Assembly (NCBI GenBank): GCA_028280405.1
Contig: JANQLW010000007.1
Location: forward strand, 1 to 48,938
Direction of reading: 5' to 3'
From: Bacteroidales bacterium
GTDB taxonomy: Bacteria > Bacteroidota > Bacteroidia > Bacteroidales > GCA-2711565
DNA length: 48,938 nucleotides
The notes under the pieces were generated by a model. That model ran no database searches. It was not told the origin of the DNA and saw only the letters and a program-made list of their open reading frames with translations. Below, piece by piece: positions 33,560 to 41,204 of the stretch. The first letter of the stretch is position 1. Every line of letters starts with the position of its first letter. The position numbers and the translations under genes were made by a program.

Positions 33560-34567
33560 TTATTCTTTTTTAGTTTCTTTACTTTCTTCTTTGTCCTCCG
33601 AAGCTTTAGCGGAGGAGGGCTTTTCTACTGCCGGTTTAGCACCTTCTGTAACTTTTACCTCCTTCTTAGGAACCTCCTTTGCTGCAGGTTTACCATCTGT
33701 AGCTTTAGTGGAAGATGGCTTCTCCTTTTTCTCCTTCCTTGGAGGGAAATTCAATTCATGAATAGCGGAAGTAGGACATTCAACCACACACTTACGGCAA
33801 AGCTTACATTTCTCATAATCGATATAAGCAAGATTGTTATTCATAGTGATTGCATCAAACGGACAAATTTTGAAACACTTGCTACATCCGATACAAGCTA
33901 CTTTACAATTCTTCTTCGCCGGGCCCCCTTTTTCTTCATTGATACATGAAACAAAAATTCTACGGTCTTTTTTACCTTTGTTACGTAGTTCAATAATGTC
34001 ACGAGGACAAGCAGTTACACAAGCACCACAAGCAACACAGTTATCTTTTACAACCGGAAGACCGGTAATTTCATCCATATAAATGGCATCAAAATCACAA
34101 GCGGTTACACAATCGCCACACCCCAGGCACCCATAAGGGCATCCACTCTCACCGGAAGATAAATTATGAGCAAAAGCACAGGTAGCAGGCCCGTCATAAT
34201 TAATTTTCACAGGTGCATTTTCGCGAGAGCCCGAACATCTGATTACAGCAATTTGTGGTTCTTTCTCTTCAGCAACCAGTCCAAGTATAGCTGCGGAAAC
34301 AGCCATGGTATCATTTCCTCCAACCGGACAATTAAAGCCTTCAATACTTTGCTTTTCATTGGCAGATTTTACCAATGCTTCTGCAAAACCTCTACAACCG
34401 GGGAATCCGCAACCACCACAGTTAGCAGCAGGTAATGCTTCCTCCACCTCGTCGATCTTGGGATCTTCAATCACTTTAAACTTTTGTGCTACGAAATACA
34501 AAACTATAGCTGCAGCTGCTCCGATTAAACTAAGAGATACAACTGCATAAATAATAACATCGTTCAC
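33560..34567 (-). CDS. rnfB: Rnf complex subunit RnfB, polyferredoxin with Lys/Glu-rich tail
   Basis: This is the ferredoxin-accepting subunit, 335 residues. It has an N-terminal membrane helix (about 4-26), a CGGCGFPGCRGFAEAL cluster motif (about 50-65) and Cys60s/80s ligands, then four 4Fe-4S motifs: CLGCGDCVTACD, CVACGACVTACP, CIGCSKCFKICP and CKLCRKCVVECP. From about residue 275 the protein ends in an unusual tail of about 60 residues rich in Lys, Glu, Pro, Ser and Ala. It contains two related peptides, KPSSTKATDGKPA and KPSSAKASEDK, encoded by palindromic DNA. The start is GTG at 34567. It is the first gene of the rnf set, with a TATTTTTG -7 element about 57 nt upstream. Confidence 0.94.
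   Translation of the reverse strand: MNDVIIYAVVSLSLIGAAAAIVLYFVAQKFKVIEDPKIDEVEEALPAANCGGCGFPGCRGFAEALVKSANEKQSIEGFNCPVGGNDTMAVSAAILGLVAEEKEPQIAVIRCSGSRENAPVKINYDGPATCAFAHNLSSGESGCPYGCLGCGDCVTACDFDAIYMDEITGLPVVKDNCVACGACVTACPRDIIELRNKGKKDRRIFVSCINEEKGGPAKKNCKVACIGCSKCFKICPFDAITMNNNLAYIDYEKCKLCRKCVVECPTSAIHELNFPPRKEKKEKPSSTKATDGKPAAKEVPKKEVKVTEGAKPAVEKPSSAKASEDKEESKETKKE
33594..33616. repeat. Palindromic element 1 inside the rnfB tail
   Basis: TCCTCCG and CGGAGGA form 7-bp arms around AAGCTTTAG. On the coding strand it reads in frame as PSSAKASED near residues 317-325 of RnfB. The element is GC-richer than its surroundings. Confidence 0.7.
33693..33718. repeat. Palindromic element 2 inside the rnfB tail
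   Basis: CCATCT and AGATGG form 6-bp arms around a centre containing the same AGCTTTAG core as element 1. It encodes PSSTKATDG in the same frame. Arm sequences differ from element 1 in a compensated way (TCCTCC/GGAGGA against CCATCT/AGATGG), as expected for a diverged copy still selected for pairing or inserted from a variant family. Confidence 0.6.
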
Positions 34568-34973
34568 GTTTTTCCTTTTTAATTAAAGATTATACCCTGA
34601 ATGGGTTTGTTTTTAACGCAACGCAAAAATAGAAACAAATCAGAAATTATTATATGTTTTAGCTTGAATCAGATCATTTCGTAACTAACTATAAATCTGA
34701 TATTTAAAAATAAACCTCAACGATCATCTTTAATAATAATCGCTACAAGCCTTAACCAGCAATGATTTCAGGATTTGTTTAGACAATTTCTAAATTACCA
34801 GAGAAACAGTAATTTAGAAAGCATATAAGAATATTGGAAACTGTCTTTCCCTGATATAGGTTGACCAGATTAAATTTACAATTGTAAATTAAAAAAGAAA
34901 GTTCACTCCAATAATGATCCTAAATAAAATCTCTTAACTTGACAGCTATGGAGATGGTTCTCCTATACTAAAG
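34568..34973. other. Non-coding gap between the RseC-like gene and rnfB
   Basis: These 406 nt carry no convincing gene. They hold a minus-strand -7 motif (CAAAAATA at 34624-34631, read as TATTTTTG) that could drive rnfB. The rest is AT-rich sequence with no clear hairpin. The gap means rnfB probably has its own promoter although the RseC-like gene lies upstream on the same strand. Confidence 0.6.
34624..34631 (-). promoter_or_regulatory. -7 element (TATTTTTG) of the rnf operon
   Basis: The minus-strand octamer matches TAnnTTTG and is followed by GCGTTGCG. Transcription would begin near 34617, giving a leader of about 50 nt before the GTG start of rnfB at 34567. No -33 TTG is seen at the usual distance. 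Confidence 0.45.
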
Positions 34974-35393
34974 TTATTTGATCTTAAACTCAAAAGTTTT
35001 GCTTAATCTATCTTTCAATTTATAAATCGCAAAATAATAAGGTACCAATAAGGTAAGTGATACTAAAGCAGATAGACCTTCATTTCCTGTAATGGAAATT
35101 AAAACAATTAAAGAGGCCAGCATGATAAGGAAAGGATAAAGATATCCGTAAAATACAGCTTTATTGCCCAATGATTTCTTCATATAAACAACTACCTCAT
35201 CCCCTATCTCATATTTAAAATCCTGAGGTTTCCATACCTCAACAATTTTATTCTCCATTTCTGCAACACCACACATCCCTTTTGAATGACAGGAAGAACA
35301 AGCTGACTGAGCCAATATATTCACCTCTACTTTAAATTCTCCAATTTTTTCTATTCTGCCCGGATGTGTAATTTGATCTTTCATGGGATGCAT
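34974..35393 (-). CDS. RseC/MucC-like protein
   Basis: This 139-residue membrane protein of the RseC/MucC (SoxR-reducing system) family has an N-terminal beta-rich domain with four cysteines (CSSCHSKGMCG around 32-42). Two transmembrane helices follow (about 83-100 and 105-122), and the tail is basic. In Bacteroidota this family is regularly found next to rnfB and is thought to assist reduction or assembly of redox proteins. Here it sits 17 nt downstream of the SDR gene and 406 nt upstream of rnfB. Confidence 0.87.
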   Translation of the reverse strand: MHPMKDQITHPGRIEKIGEFKVEVNILAQSACSSCHSKGMCGVAEMENKIVEVWKPQDFKYEIGDEVVVYMKKSLGNKAVFYGYLYPFLIMLASLIVLISITGNEGLSALVSLTLLVPYYFAIYKLKDRLSKTFEFKIK

Positions 35394-35410
35394 AATCTCT
35401 CCTTATTCCT

Positions 35411-36106
35411 TTAGGGTGTCGTTGAAGCTACAGCTAAAATTTTACCGTTAAAATAACTACTATCTTCCGTTGCAAATTTAGCAATAAATTTTGCCATTTC
35501 TTCAGCACTTAAAGGAGCTTTATATCCGGGAAAAGCCTCTTCCAGCATTTCAGTCTGAGCTGCCCCAATAGCCAAACAATTAAACCGCCAATTAGTCTCT
35601 TTATATTCTTCAGCCAAACATTCTGTTAAAATTGCAATCGCGCCTTTACTGGAGCTATACGCAGATAAACCCGGAAATTTGACACTTCCCTGAACTCCAC
35701 CCATACTACTTATATTTACAATATGTGCTTTTTCAGAAAATACAGGCATTAAACTTTGTATTGTAAAGAATGGGGATTTGATATTCACATTATAACACAG
35801 ATCAAAATCTTCAGATGAGATTTGATCAAAAGTTTTATTCACTAATTGTCCGGCATTGTTTATAAGAATATCAATAGATGGAACAGCCTCTTGAACCAAG
35901 CTGGTTAAATCAGATTTTAAACGATAGACATCAGACAGGTCAAACGGAATACTCTTAACATTTTCATTTTCACATTCCGATTTTAATACTTCAAGTCGCT
36001 CTGCATTTCTGGAAATTGCCACTATTTTATTTGCAGCATCCGATGCAAACAACTTCACCAATTGATATCCTATACCCCGGCTGGCACCTGTTACAATAAC
36101 ATTCAT
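35411..36106 (-). CDS. Short-chain dehydrogenase/reductase (SDR)
   Basis: This 231-residue classical SDR with a Rossmann fold has the cofactor motif TGASRGIGYQL (about 6-16) and NNAGQ (about 85-89). The active-site serine is in ISSMGG (about 132-137), with YSSSKGA (catalytic Tyr and Lys, about 149-155). The Arg in ISRNAERL after the second strand suggests NADP(H) preference. The substrate is unknown. The gene lies 6 nt after the upstream lipoprotein gene and 17 nt before the RseC-like gene, so the three are probably one transcript. Confidence 0.88.
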   Translation of the reverse strand: MNVIVTGASRGIGYQLVKLFASDAANKIVAISRNAERLEVLKSECENENVKSIPFDLSDVYRLKSDLTSLVQEAVPSIDILINNAGQLVNKTFDQISSEDFDLCYNVNIKSPFFTIQSLMPVFSEKAHIVNISSMGGVQGSVKFPGLSAYSSSKGAIAILTECLAEEYKETNWRFNCLAIGAAQTEMLEEAFPGYKAPLSAEEMAKFIAKFATEDSSYFNGKILAVASTTP

Positions 36107-36112
36107 ATCAAA

Positions 36113-36838
36113 CTAATTCAAAGCAGGCAACTTAGGCCTTTCTTTTTCTTTTATAACATCCTTTACTTTAATTCTGAGCTTCCCTTTCTCATCCACACTT
36201 ATTGAATATTTATATCTACCGGTAAATTCCTGCCCTAATTTATAATTCATATAAGTAACACCTTTTACACCACTTATAGGATGGCCCAGTTTTTTAGCCA
36301 GATCCCTAGCATTCTGATAGCTTTCAGTCAATGGAATTCCTACATCTTTAGCGATTCGTTCTGCTTCAGCCATTGCATTTTTATAACTGCCCTTATAAAC
36401 AAGCAGGGCGGAATTATAACCGGCTCTTTGATCATGTTCATAAGTAATATGAGAATCATCAACCAGATATTCCATTCCTAGTGGTTCAGAAAATCCCAAA
36501 GCAAACATCCATACCGGCATAGTAGCAAACTCACCTTCCGATGATGGTTTATAATTTTTCATTTTTGAATTTGTCATCGCAATTAAGGCATCTGCATCTT
36601 CTCTTGTAATTTCACCATTCTTATAACGCCTCTCTATCATAGCAATCCTGCTTTTACGCTGTTCATCAGCCTTAGGATCTTTCTCATCCATGCTATTTTC
36701 TTTTGCTTCTTCCTGAATTTCCTTAATCAGGTCATCAACGGTTTTTTCTTCTGTTTGTTTTCTTGGAGCCGGTTGCGGATTACAAGATGCCACGATCATA
36801 ACAATTCCAAGAAAATATAAAATGCTTTTGATCTTCAT
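36113..36838 (-). CDS. Lipoprotein of unknown function
   Basis: This 241-residue protein has a lipoprotein signal peptide, MKIKSILYFLGIVMIVASC, with the lipidated Cys at 19. A Lys/Glu-rich helical region follows (about 25-95, with QRKSRIAMIERRYKNGEITREDADALIA resembling a short helical repeat). The C-terminal half (about 100-241) contains VWMFALGFSEPLGM and YNSALLVYKGSYKNAMAEAERIAKDVGI. I do not recognise this domain. I chose the ATG at 36838 over an in-frame one at 36901 because it gives a clean lipobox and because a -7 element lies at 36872-36865 between them. Confidence 0.7.
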   Translation of the reverse strand: MKIKSILYFLGIVMIVASCNPQPAPRKQTEEKTVDDLIKEIQEEAKENSMDEKDPKADEQRKSRIAMIERRYKNGEITREDADALIAMTNSKMKNYKPSSEGEFATMPVWMFALGFSEPLGMEYLVDDSHITYEHDQRAGYNSALLVYKGSYKNAMAEAERIAKDVGIPLTESYQNARDLAKKLGHPISGVKGVTYMNYKLGQEFTGRYKYSISVDEKGKLRIKVKDVIKEKERPKLPALN

Positions 36839-36864
36839 TTTCTCTGTGTAAATAAGTGTGCTAA

Positions 36865-36872
36865 CAAATGTA
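36865..36872 (-). promoter_or_regulatory. -7 element (TACATTTG) of the lipoprotein-SDR-RseC unit
   Basis: The minus-strand octamer matches TAnnTTTG and lies 26 nt before the ATG at 36838. Transcription from here would exclude the alternative start at 36901. Confidence 0.5.
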
Positions 36873-36913
36873 CAAAACCAAATGATGAATAAGAATAACA
36901 AACCTAATTTTAT

Positions 36914-36921
36914 TAATTTTG
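36914..36921 (+). promoter_or_regulatory. -7 element (TAATTTTG) of nadC
   Basis: TAATTTTG matches TAnnTTTG and lies 41 nt before the nadC ATG at 36963. No -33 TTG is seen at 19-21 nt upstream. Confidence 0.45.
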
Positions 36922-36962
36922 TTTTACGATTTAATCTGGACTACGAATAAAATAAGGAATTC

Positions 36963-37796
36963 ATGACTATTGACGAAATTATTTCACAAGCGCTTATAGA
37001 AGATATTCAGGATGGAGACCATACCTCTTTATCAACCATTCCATTTGATGCACAAGGGAAAGCTCAATTATTGGTAAAAGAAGAAGGAATTATAGCAGGC
37101 ATCAGTGTCGCCCGAAAAGTTTTTCAACAAGTAGACCCTTTTATTAAATTCATTCAGTTTGTTGATGATGGCGAAGAAGTCAAAGTTGGGGATATTATTT
37201 TTGAGGTGAGTGGAAAATCTATTTCTCTACTTTCAGCTGAAAGACTGGCATTAAATTTTATGCAGCGAATGAGTGGTATTGCAACTACTACTAATAAATA
37301 TGTGAAAGCCGTCGAAGGGACTAAAGCCAAAATCCTGGATACCAGAAAAACAACACCTAATTTAAGGATACTGGAAAAAGAAGCCGTCAAAATCGGTGGA
37401 GGCGAAAATCATCGCATGGGATTATATGATATGATCATGATTAAAGATAATCATGTAGATTTTGCCGGAGGGATTCAGCAGGCAGTGGAAGCTACCAATA
37501 AATATTTAAGCGAACTTGGAAAGGACCTGGATATAGAACTGGAAGTTCGAAATTTTAAGGAATTAAATGAAGCAGTAAGTATCGGAGGTATTGATAGAAT
37601 TATGCTGGATAATTTCTCTCCAGAAGATTTGAAGAAAGCTGTAGAAATTATTGATGGAGAATTTGAAACAGAAGCTTCAGGAGGAATCACCATTGATACT
37701 ATCAGGTCGTATGCGGAAACGGGTGTAGATTATATATCCGTAGGAGCCTTAACACATCATATAAAAAGCCTTGATCTAAGTTTGAAAGCAATATAA
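36963..37796 (+). CDS. nadC: Nicotinate-nucleotide pyrophosphorylase NadC
   Basis: This is quinolinate phosphoribosyltransferase, which converts quinolinate and PRPP to nicotinate mononucleotide, CO2 and pyrophosphate in de novo NAD synthesis. It has 277 residues. Conserved segments are EDIQDGDHTS near the start (about 14-23), LNFMQRMSGIAT (about 97-108), DTRKTTPNLRILEKEAVKIGGG (about 126-147) with the PRPP/quinolinate-binding basic residues, HRMGLYDMIMIKDNH, and EASGGI (about 237-242). Its stop overlaps the next start by one base (TAATG). Confidence 0.96.
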   Translation: MTIDEIISQALIEDIQDGDHTSLSTIPFDAQGKAQLLVKEEGIIAGISVARKVFQQVDPFIKFIQFVDDGEEVKVGDIIFEVSGKSISLLSAERLALNFMQRMSGIATTTNKYVKAVEGTKAKILDTRKTTPNLRILEKEAVKIGGGENHRMGLYDMIMIKDNHVDFAGGIQQAVEATNKYLSELGKDLDIELEVRNFKELNEAVSIGGIDRIMLDNFSPEDLKKAVEIIDGEFETEASGGITIDTIRSYAETGVDYISVGALTHHIKSLDLSLKAI

Positions 37797-38701
37797 TGCA
37801 AAAACAAAAACTCATCGATCGATTCATTAATTTCCTCAAAAGCATAGTTATTCCAGGTTTTGACGGCGTATCGATGTATGAGGTTTTGGTTTTCTTTTTT
37901 AAAGGTTTATGGAAAGGTGCTTTAACTTTAAGAGCTTCGGCTGTAGCCTTTAACTTTTTTCTGGCACTTTTCCCTTCAATTATTTTTATGTTTACCATTA
38001 TCCCTTACATCCCGATTGAAGGATTTCAGGAAATGTTATTCAGTTCTTTACAGGATGTATTACCAAACAGCACTTATGAGGCTGTTAAAAATACCGCTGA
38101 AGATATTATTACTAAAAGACAGGGAGGGCTTCTTTCTTTAGGGTTTGTTTTAGCATTGTTTTTTTCAACAACCGGAGTAAACAGTTTGATTGAAGCCTTT
38201 AACCAAACCTATCACAGCATTGAAGAATCTTCATTTTTCAAACAACAACTTACCTCATTGATCCTGGTTCTGATTCTTTCTTCCATAGTAATTATTGGTG
38301 TGGTATTATTAATTTCCGGTAATGAATTGATCGGTTATATCGTAGGATTGGGCTGGATTGATTCTACTGTAGAAATTATTGCCATAAAAATTATCAAATT
38401 CATCATTGTAGTAATCCTCTTCTTCTTTGCAATTTCTTTTTTATACTATTTAGGGCCATCCCGAAAACAAAAATTCAGATTTATATCTGCAGGCTCAACA
38501 CTTTCCACTTTACTCATCATTTTATTATCACTGGGGTTCAATTATTATATTGATAATTTTTCAAGATACAATACATTATACGGATCTATCGGAACTTTGA
38601 TCATTGTTATGCTATGGATTTATTTTGTTTCATTAGTTATTTTAATCGGATTTGAACTCAATGCCAGTATTTCCGTATTGAAACACCAGAAAACAAGCTA
38701 A
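37796..38701 (+). CDS. YihY/BrkB family inner-membrane protein
   Basis: This 301-residue polytopic membrane protein of the YihY/UPF0761 (BrkB) family has six hydrophobic helices. Typical features are LRASAVAFNFFLALFPSIIF (about 41-60), the GGLLSLGFVLALFFSTTGVNSLIEAFNQTY region (about 109-138), and the C-terminal NTLYGSIGTLIIVMLWIYFVSLVILIGFELNA (about 256-287). It was once misnamed RNase BN, and its transport role is unproven. It is translationally coupled to nadC by a one-base overlap, although a functional link is not obvious. Confidence 0.92.
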   Translation: MQKQKLIDRFINFLKSIVIPGFDGVSMYEVLVFFFKGLWKGALTLRASAVAFNFFLALFPSIIFMFTIIPYIPIEGFQEMLFSSLQDVLPNSTYEAVKNTAEDIITKRQGGLLSLGFVLALFFSTTGVNSLIEAFNQTYHSIEESSFFKQQLTSLILVLILSSIVIIGVVLLISGNELIGYIVGLGWIDSTVEIIAIKIIKFIIVVILFFFAISFLYYLGPSRKQKFRFISAGSTLSTLLIILLSLGFNYYIDNFSRYNTLYGSIGTLIIVMLWIYFVSLVILIGFELNASISVLKHQKTS

Positions 38702-38751
38702 GCTGGCAAAACACCGTCCTTTTATTTATTGAAACTGTCAAAAGTTAAAAG

Positions 38752-38850
38752 CCAACCCCCGACTTTTGTACCTTGTTCGCCCAAGGAGGACTTAATATAC
38801 CTTTGATCGATTAATCGATCTCAATAATAGTATGCTGAGTCGGGACTTGG
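38752..38850. repeat. Imperfect inverted repeat bounding a 99-nt segment, with a central 16-bp palindrome
   Basis: CCAACCCCCGACT (38752-38764) and AGTCGGGACTTGG (38838-38850) are inverted complements with two mismatches. Between them lies the perfect palindrome GATCGATTAATCGATC (38805-38820). The segment is upstream of the polysaccharide operon and could be a leader structure, a regulator site or a remnant of a small mobile element. Confidence 0.5.
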
Positions 38851-38895
38851 CTAATCAAAAAACAAAAATTAATTCTAAATTAAACAACTTCATTC

Positions 38896-38903
38896 TATAT
38901 TTG
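38896..38903 (+). promoter_or_regulatory. -7 element (TATATTTG) of the polysaccharide operon
   Basis: TATATTTG matches TAnnTTTG and lies 27 nt before the GTG start at 38931. No TTG is found at -33. Confidence 0.5.
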
Positions 38904-38930
38904 TATTCTAAATTTCTATAAAAAGTAATA

Positions 38931-40028
38931 GTGAAGAAAATCATATCCGTTGTTGGTGCCAGGCCAAATTTTATAAAAATAGCTCCTGTCAATAAGGTTT
39001 TAAAAACATACAGTAGCCGGGTGAAGCATATTATTTGTCATACCGGACAGCATTTTGACGAAAAAATGTCGAAAGTGTTTTTTGAAGACCTGGAATTACC
39101 TAAGCCTGATTACAATTTAGAAGTTCATGGAGGTTCTCATGCTGAACAAACCGCAAAGATCATGGTAGAATTTGAAAAGGTTCTATTAGAGGAAAAACCG
39201 GATTTGGTAATCGTTGTTGGAGATGTGAATTCCACTTTGGCCTGCAGTATTACTGCAAGCAAACTACATATTAAGGTTGCGCATATTGAAGCAGGTTTAA
39301 GAAGCTTTGACCGGGAAATGCCTGAGGAAATTAATCGAATTCTTACAGATGTAATCTCTGATTTCTTATTTGTAACTGAGGACAGCGGATTAGAAAACCT
39401 CGATCATGAAGGCATTGATAAATCGAAAGTCCATTTTGTTGGCAATGTCATGATTGATAGCTTATATCATTATCTGCCCAAAATTGAGAAATCAAATATT
39501 CTTAAAGAATTAAAACTTACTTCAAAGGATTATATTTTATTCACATTCCACCGTCCAAGAAATGTTGATTCAAAAATTTATTTGACAGAATTGGTTGATT
39601 CTATCAATCAATTAGCTAGAAGATCAACATGTGTATTTCCTGTACATCCACGTACAGCTAATAAACTTCAAGAATTTGGTTTAAATACGAAGTTGCATTC
39701 AAATATTATTATTACTGAGCCCATTGGATATATCGATTTTATGTGTTTGGTGAAGAGTGCCAGACTAATTATTACAGATAGTGGTGGTATTCAGGAAGAA
39801 TCTACTTATTTAGGAGTTCAGTGTATTACCGTAAGAGATAATACCGAAAGACCTGTAACAGTAAAAGTAGGTACAAACCAACTGATTGGCCGTAAACTTT
39901 CAAAAGTTATCAATGCAGCCAATAAGATATTGGACAATGACCTTAAGAAAGGCAATATCCCGGAATTATGGGATGGAAAAGCTGCCGAAAGAATAATAGA
40001 TATACTTAGTAAAAAACTAGATTTTTAA
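38931..40028 (+). CDS. wecB: UDP-N-acetylglucosamine 2-epimerase (non-hydrolysing)
   Basis: This 365-residue enzyme of the WecB/MnaA family interconverts UDP-GlcNAc and UDP-ManNAc in the cytosol to supply ManNAc for surface glycans. Conserved motifs are GARPNFIKIAP (about 8-18), CHTGQHFDEKMS (about 36-47), HIEAGLRSFDREMPEEINR (about 118-136), and the HPRT and TDSGGIQEES segments (about 239-242 and 282-291), all in the family's order. Translation is from GTG. It opens a plus-strand run of glycan genes with 9-14 nt spacings. Confidence 0.95.
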   Translation: MKKIISVVGARPNFIKIAPVNKVLKTYSSRVKHIICHTGQHFDEKMSKVFFEDLELPKPDYNLEVHGGSHAEQTAKIMVEFEKVLLEEKPDLVIVVGDVNSTLACSITASKLHIKVAHIEAGLRSFDREMPEEINRILTDVISDFLFVTEDSGLENLDHEGIDKSKVHFVGNVMIDSLYHYLPKIEKSNILKELKLTSKDYILFTFHRPRNVDSKIYLTELVDSINQLARRSTCVFPVHPRTANKLQEFGLNTKLHSNIIITEPIGYIDFMCLVKSARLIITDSGGIQEESTYLGVQCITVRDNTERPVTVKVGTNQLIGRKLSKVINAANKILDNDLKKGNIPELWDGKAAERIIDILSKKLDF

Positions 40029-40037
40029 ATTATTGTC

Positions 40038-41195
40038 ATGAGAATTTTAATGGTTCTTGAAAGTGAATTTCCTCCTGATACACGGGTTGAAAATGAAATT
40101 TCCGCTTTGCTGGATGCAGGGCATACTGTTGAAATAGCTTGCTTCACAAAAAGCAACAGACCATTAAAAGAATCAAAGAACGGCTATGTAATTTATAGAA
40201 AAAAAATTTCAGAATTTATACATAAGACAAGTGTAGGCAGTTTAAAATTTCCTTTTTATTTTAATTTTTGGAGAAAGTTCTTAAAACGACTAATAAAGAC
40301 GTATGGATATGATGCCATTCATATACACGACCTGCCATTAGCAAAAGTAGGTTACGAAATAAAAAAGAAGTTTGACATCAGCTTGACCATTGATTTACAT
40401 GAAAACTGGCCGGGATTATTAAAGATTTCAACTCATACTCAAACGTTCTTAGGCAAAATTCTTTCTTCAAATAAACGATGGGAAGCATATGAAAAAAACA
40501 TATTAAAAAAAGCAAATAATATTATTGTTGTTGTAGAAGAATCTAAAAACAGAATTATAGATCTGGGTATTAAAGCTGACAAAATCCATATCGTTTCCAA
40601 TACCTTGAATACTTTTGAATTTCAGGAATCTGAGCAAAAAGGGAATCCTGATTATACAACACTATATTATGCCGGGGCCATTAACAAACATAGAGGTATA
40701 CAAACAGCTATAGAGGCAATTCCATACATTGCAAAAGAAATTCCTAACATTCGGTTATGGTTGGTCGGCAAAGGGAGTTATGTAAATACACTTAAAAACC
40801 AGGTTGAGCAATTAGGGATCAAGGACAAGGTTAATTTTATGGGGTGGAAACCGTTGAAGGAAGTAGCTGAGTATTTAAGCCAATCAGACATTGCTTTAAT
40901 TCCACATTTACGATCAGATCATACAGATTCAACCATTCCGCATAAATTGTTCCAATATATGTATATTCAAAAACCAATATTAGCTTCGGATTGTATACCT
41001 TTAAAACGTATTATTGAAGAAACCAAATCAGGATTATGCTTTGAAAATAATAATGCTAAAGACTTTGCAGATAAGGCTATCCGACTCATTAAAGAAAGTA
41101 AAATCCTTACAGATATGAATCTGGCTAAAAGTTCTGTTATTGAAAAATACAATTGGAATGTAGATAAGCAAAGATTAGTAAAAATCTATTCATAA
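40038..41195 (+). CDS. Glycosyltransferase family 4 protein
   Basis: This is a cytosolic or membrane-associated GT-B fold glycosyltransferase of 385 residues. The N-terminal half begins with RILMVLESEFPPDTRVENEISALLDAGH, and IHIHDLPLAKVGYEI (about 94-108) follows. The C-terminal GT4/Glycos_transf_1 half has YYAGAINKHRGIQTAIEAI (about 212-230) and KVNFMGWKPLKEVAEYLSQSDIALIPH (about 266-292). HKLFQYMYIQKPILASD (about 302-318) holds the nucleotide-sugar contact. Donor and acceptor cannot be predicted. It lies 9 nt after wecB. Confidence 0.9.
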   Translation: MRILMVLESEFPPDTRVENEISALLDAGHTVEIACFTKSNRPLKESKNGYVIYRKKISEFIHKTSVGSLKFPFYFNFWRKFLKRLIKTYGYDAIHIHDLPLAKVGYEIKKKFDISLTIDLHENWPGLLKISTHTQTFLGKILSSNKRWEAYEKNILKKANNIIVVVEESKNRIIDLGIKADKIHIVSNTLNTFEFQESEQKGNPDYTTLYYAGAINKHRGIQTAIEAIPYIAKEIPNIRLWLVGKGSYVNTLKNQVEQLGIKDKVNFMGWKPLKEVAEYLSQSDIALIPHLRSDHTDSTIPHKLFQYMYIQKPILASDCIPLKRIIEETKSGLCFENNNAKDFADKAIRLIKESKILTDMNLAKSSVIEKYNWNVDKQRLVKIYS

Positions 41196-41204
41196 ACGAA
41201 TTCA

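Noticed and set aside
33303..33761. Plus-strand frame of 152 codons opposite rnfC and rnfB
   Set aside because: It is antisense to two well-supported genes and includes the palindromic rnfB tail; the ferredoxin motifs on the other strand settle the matter.
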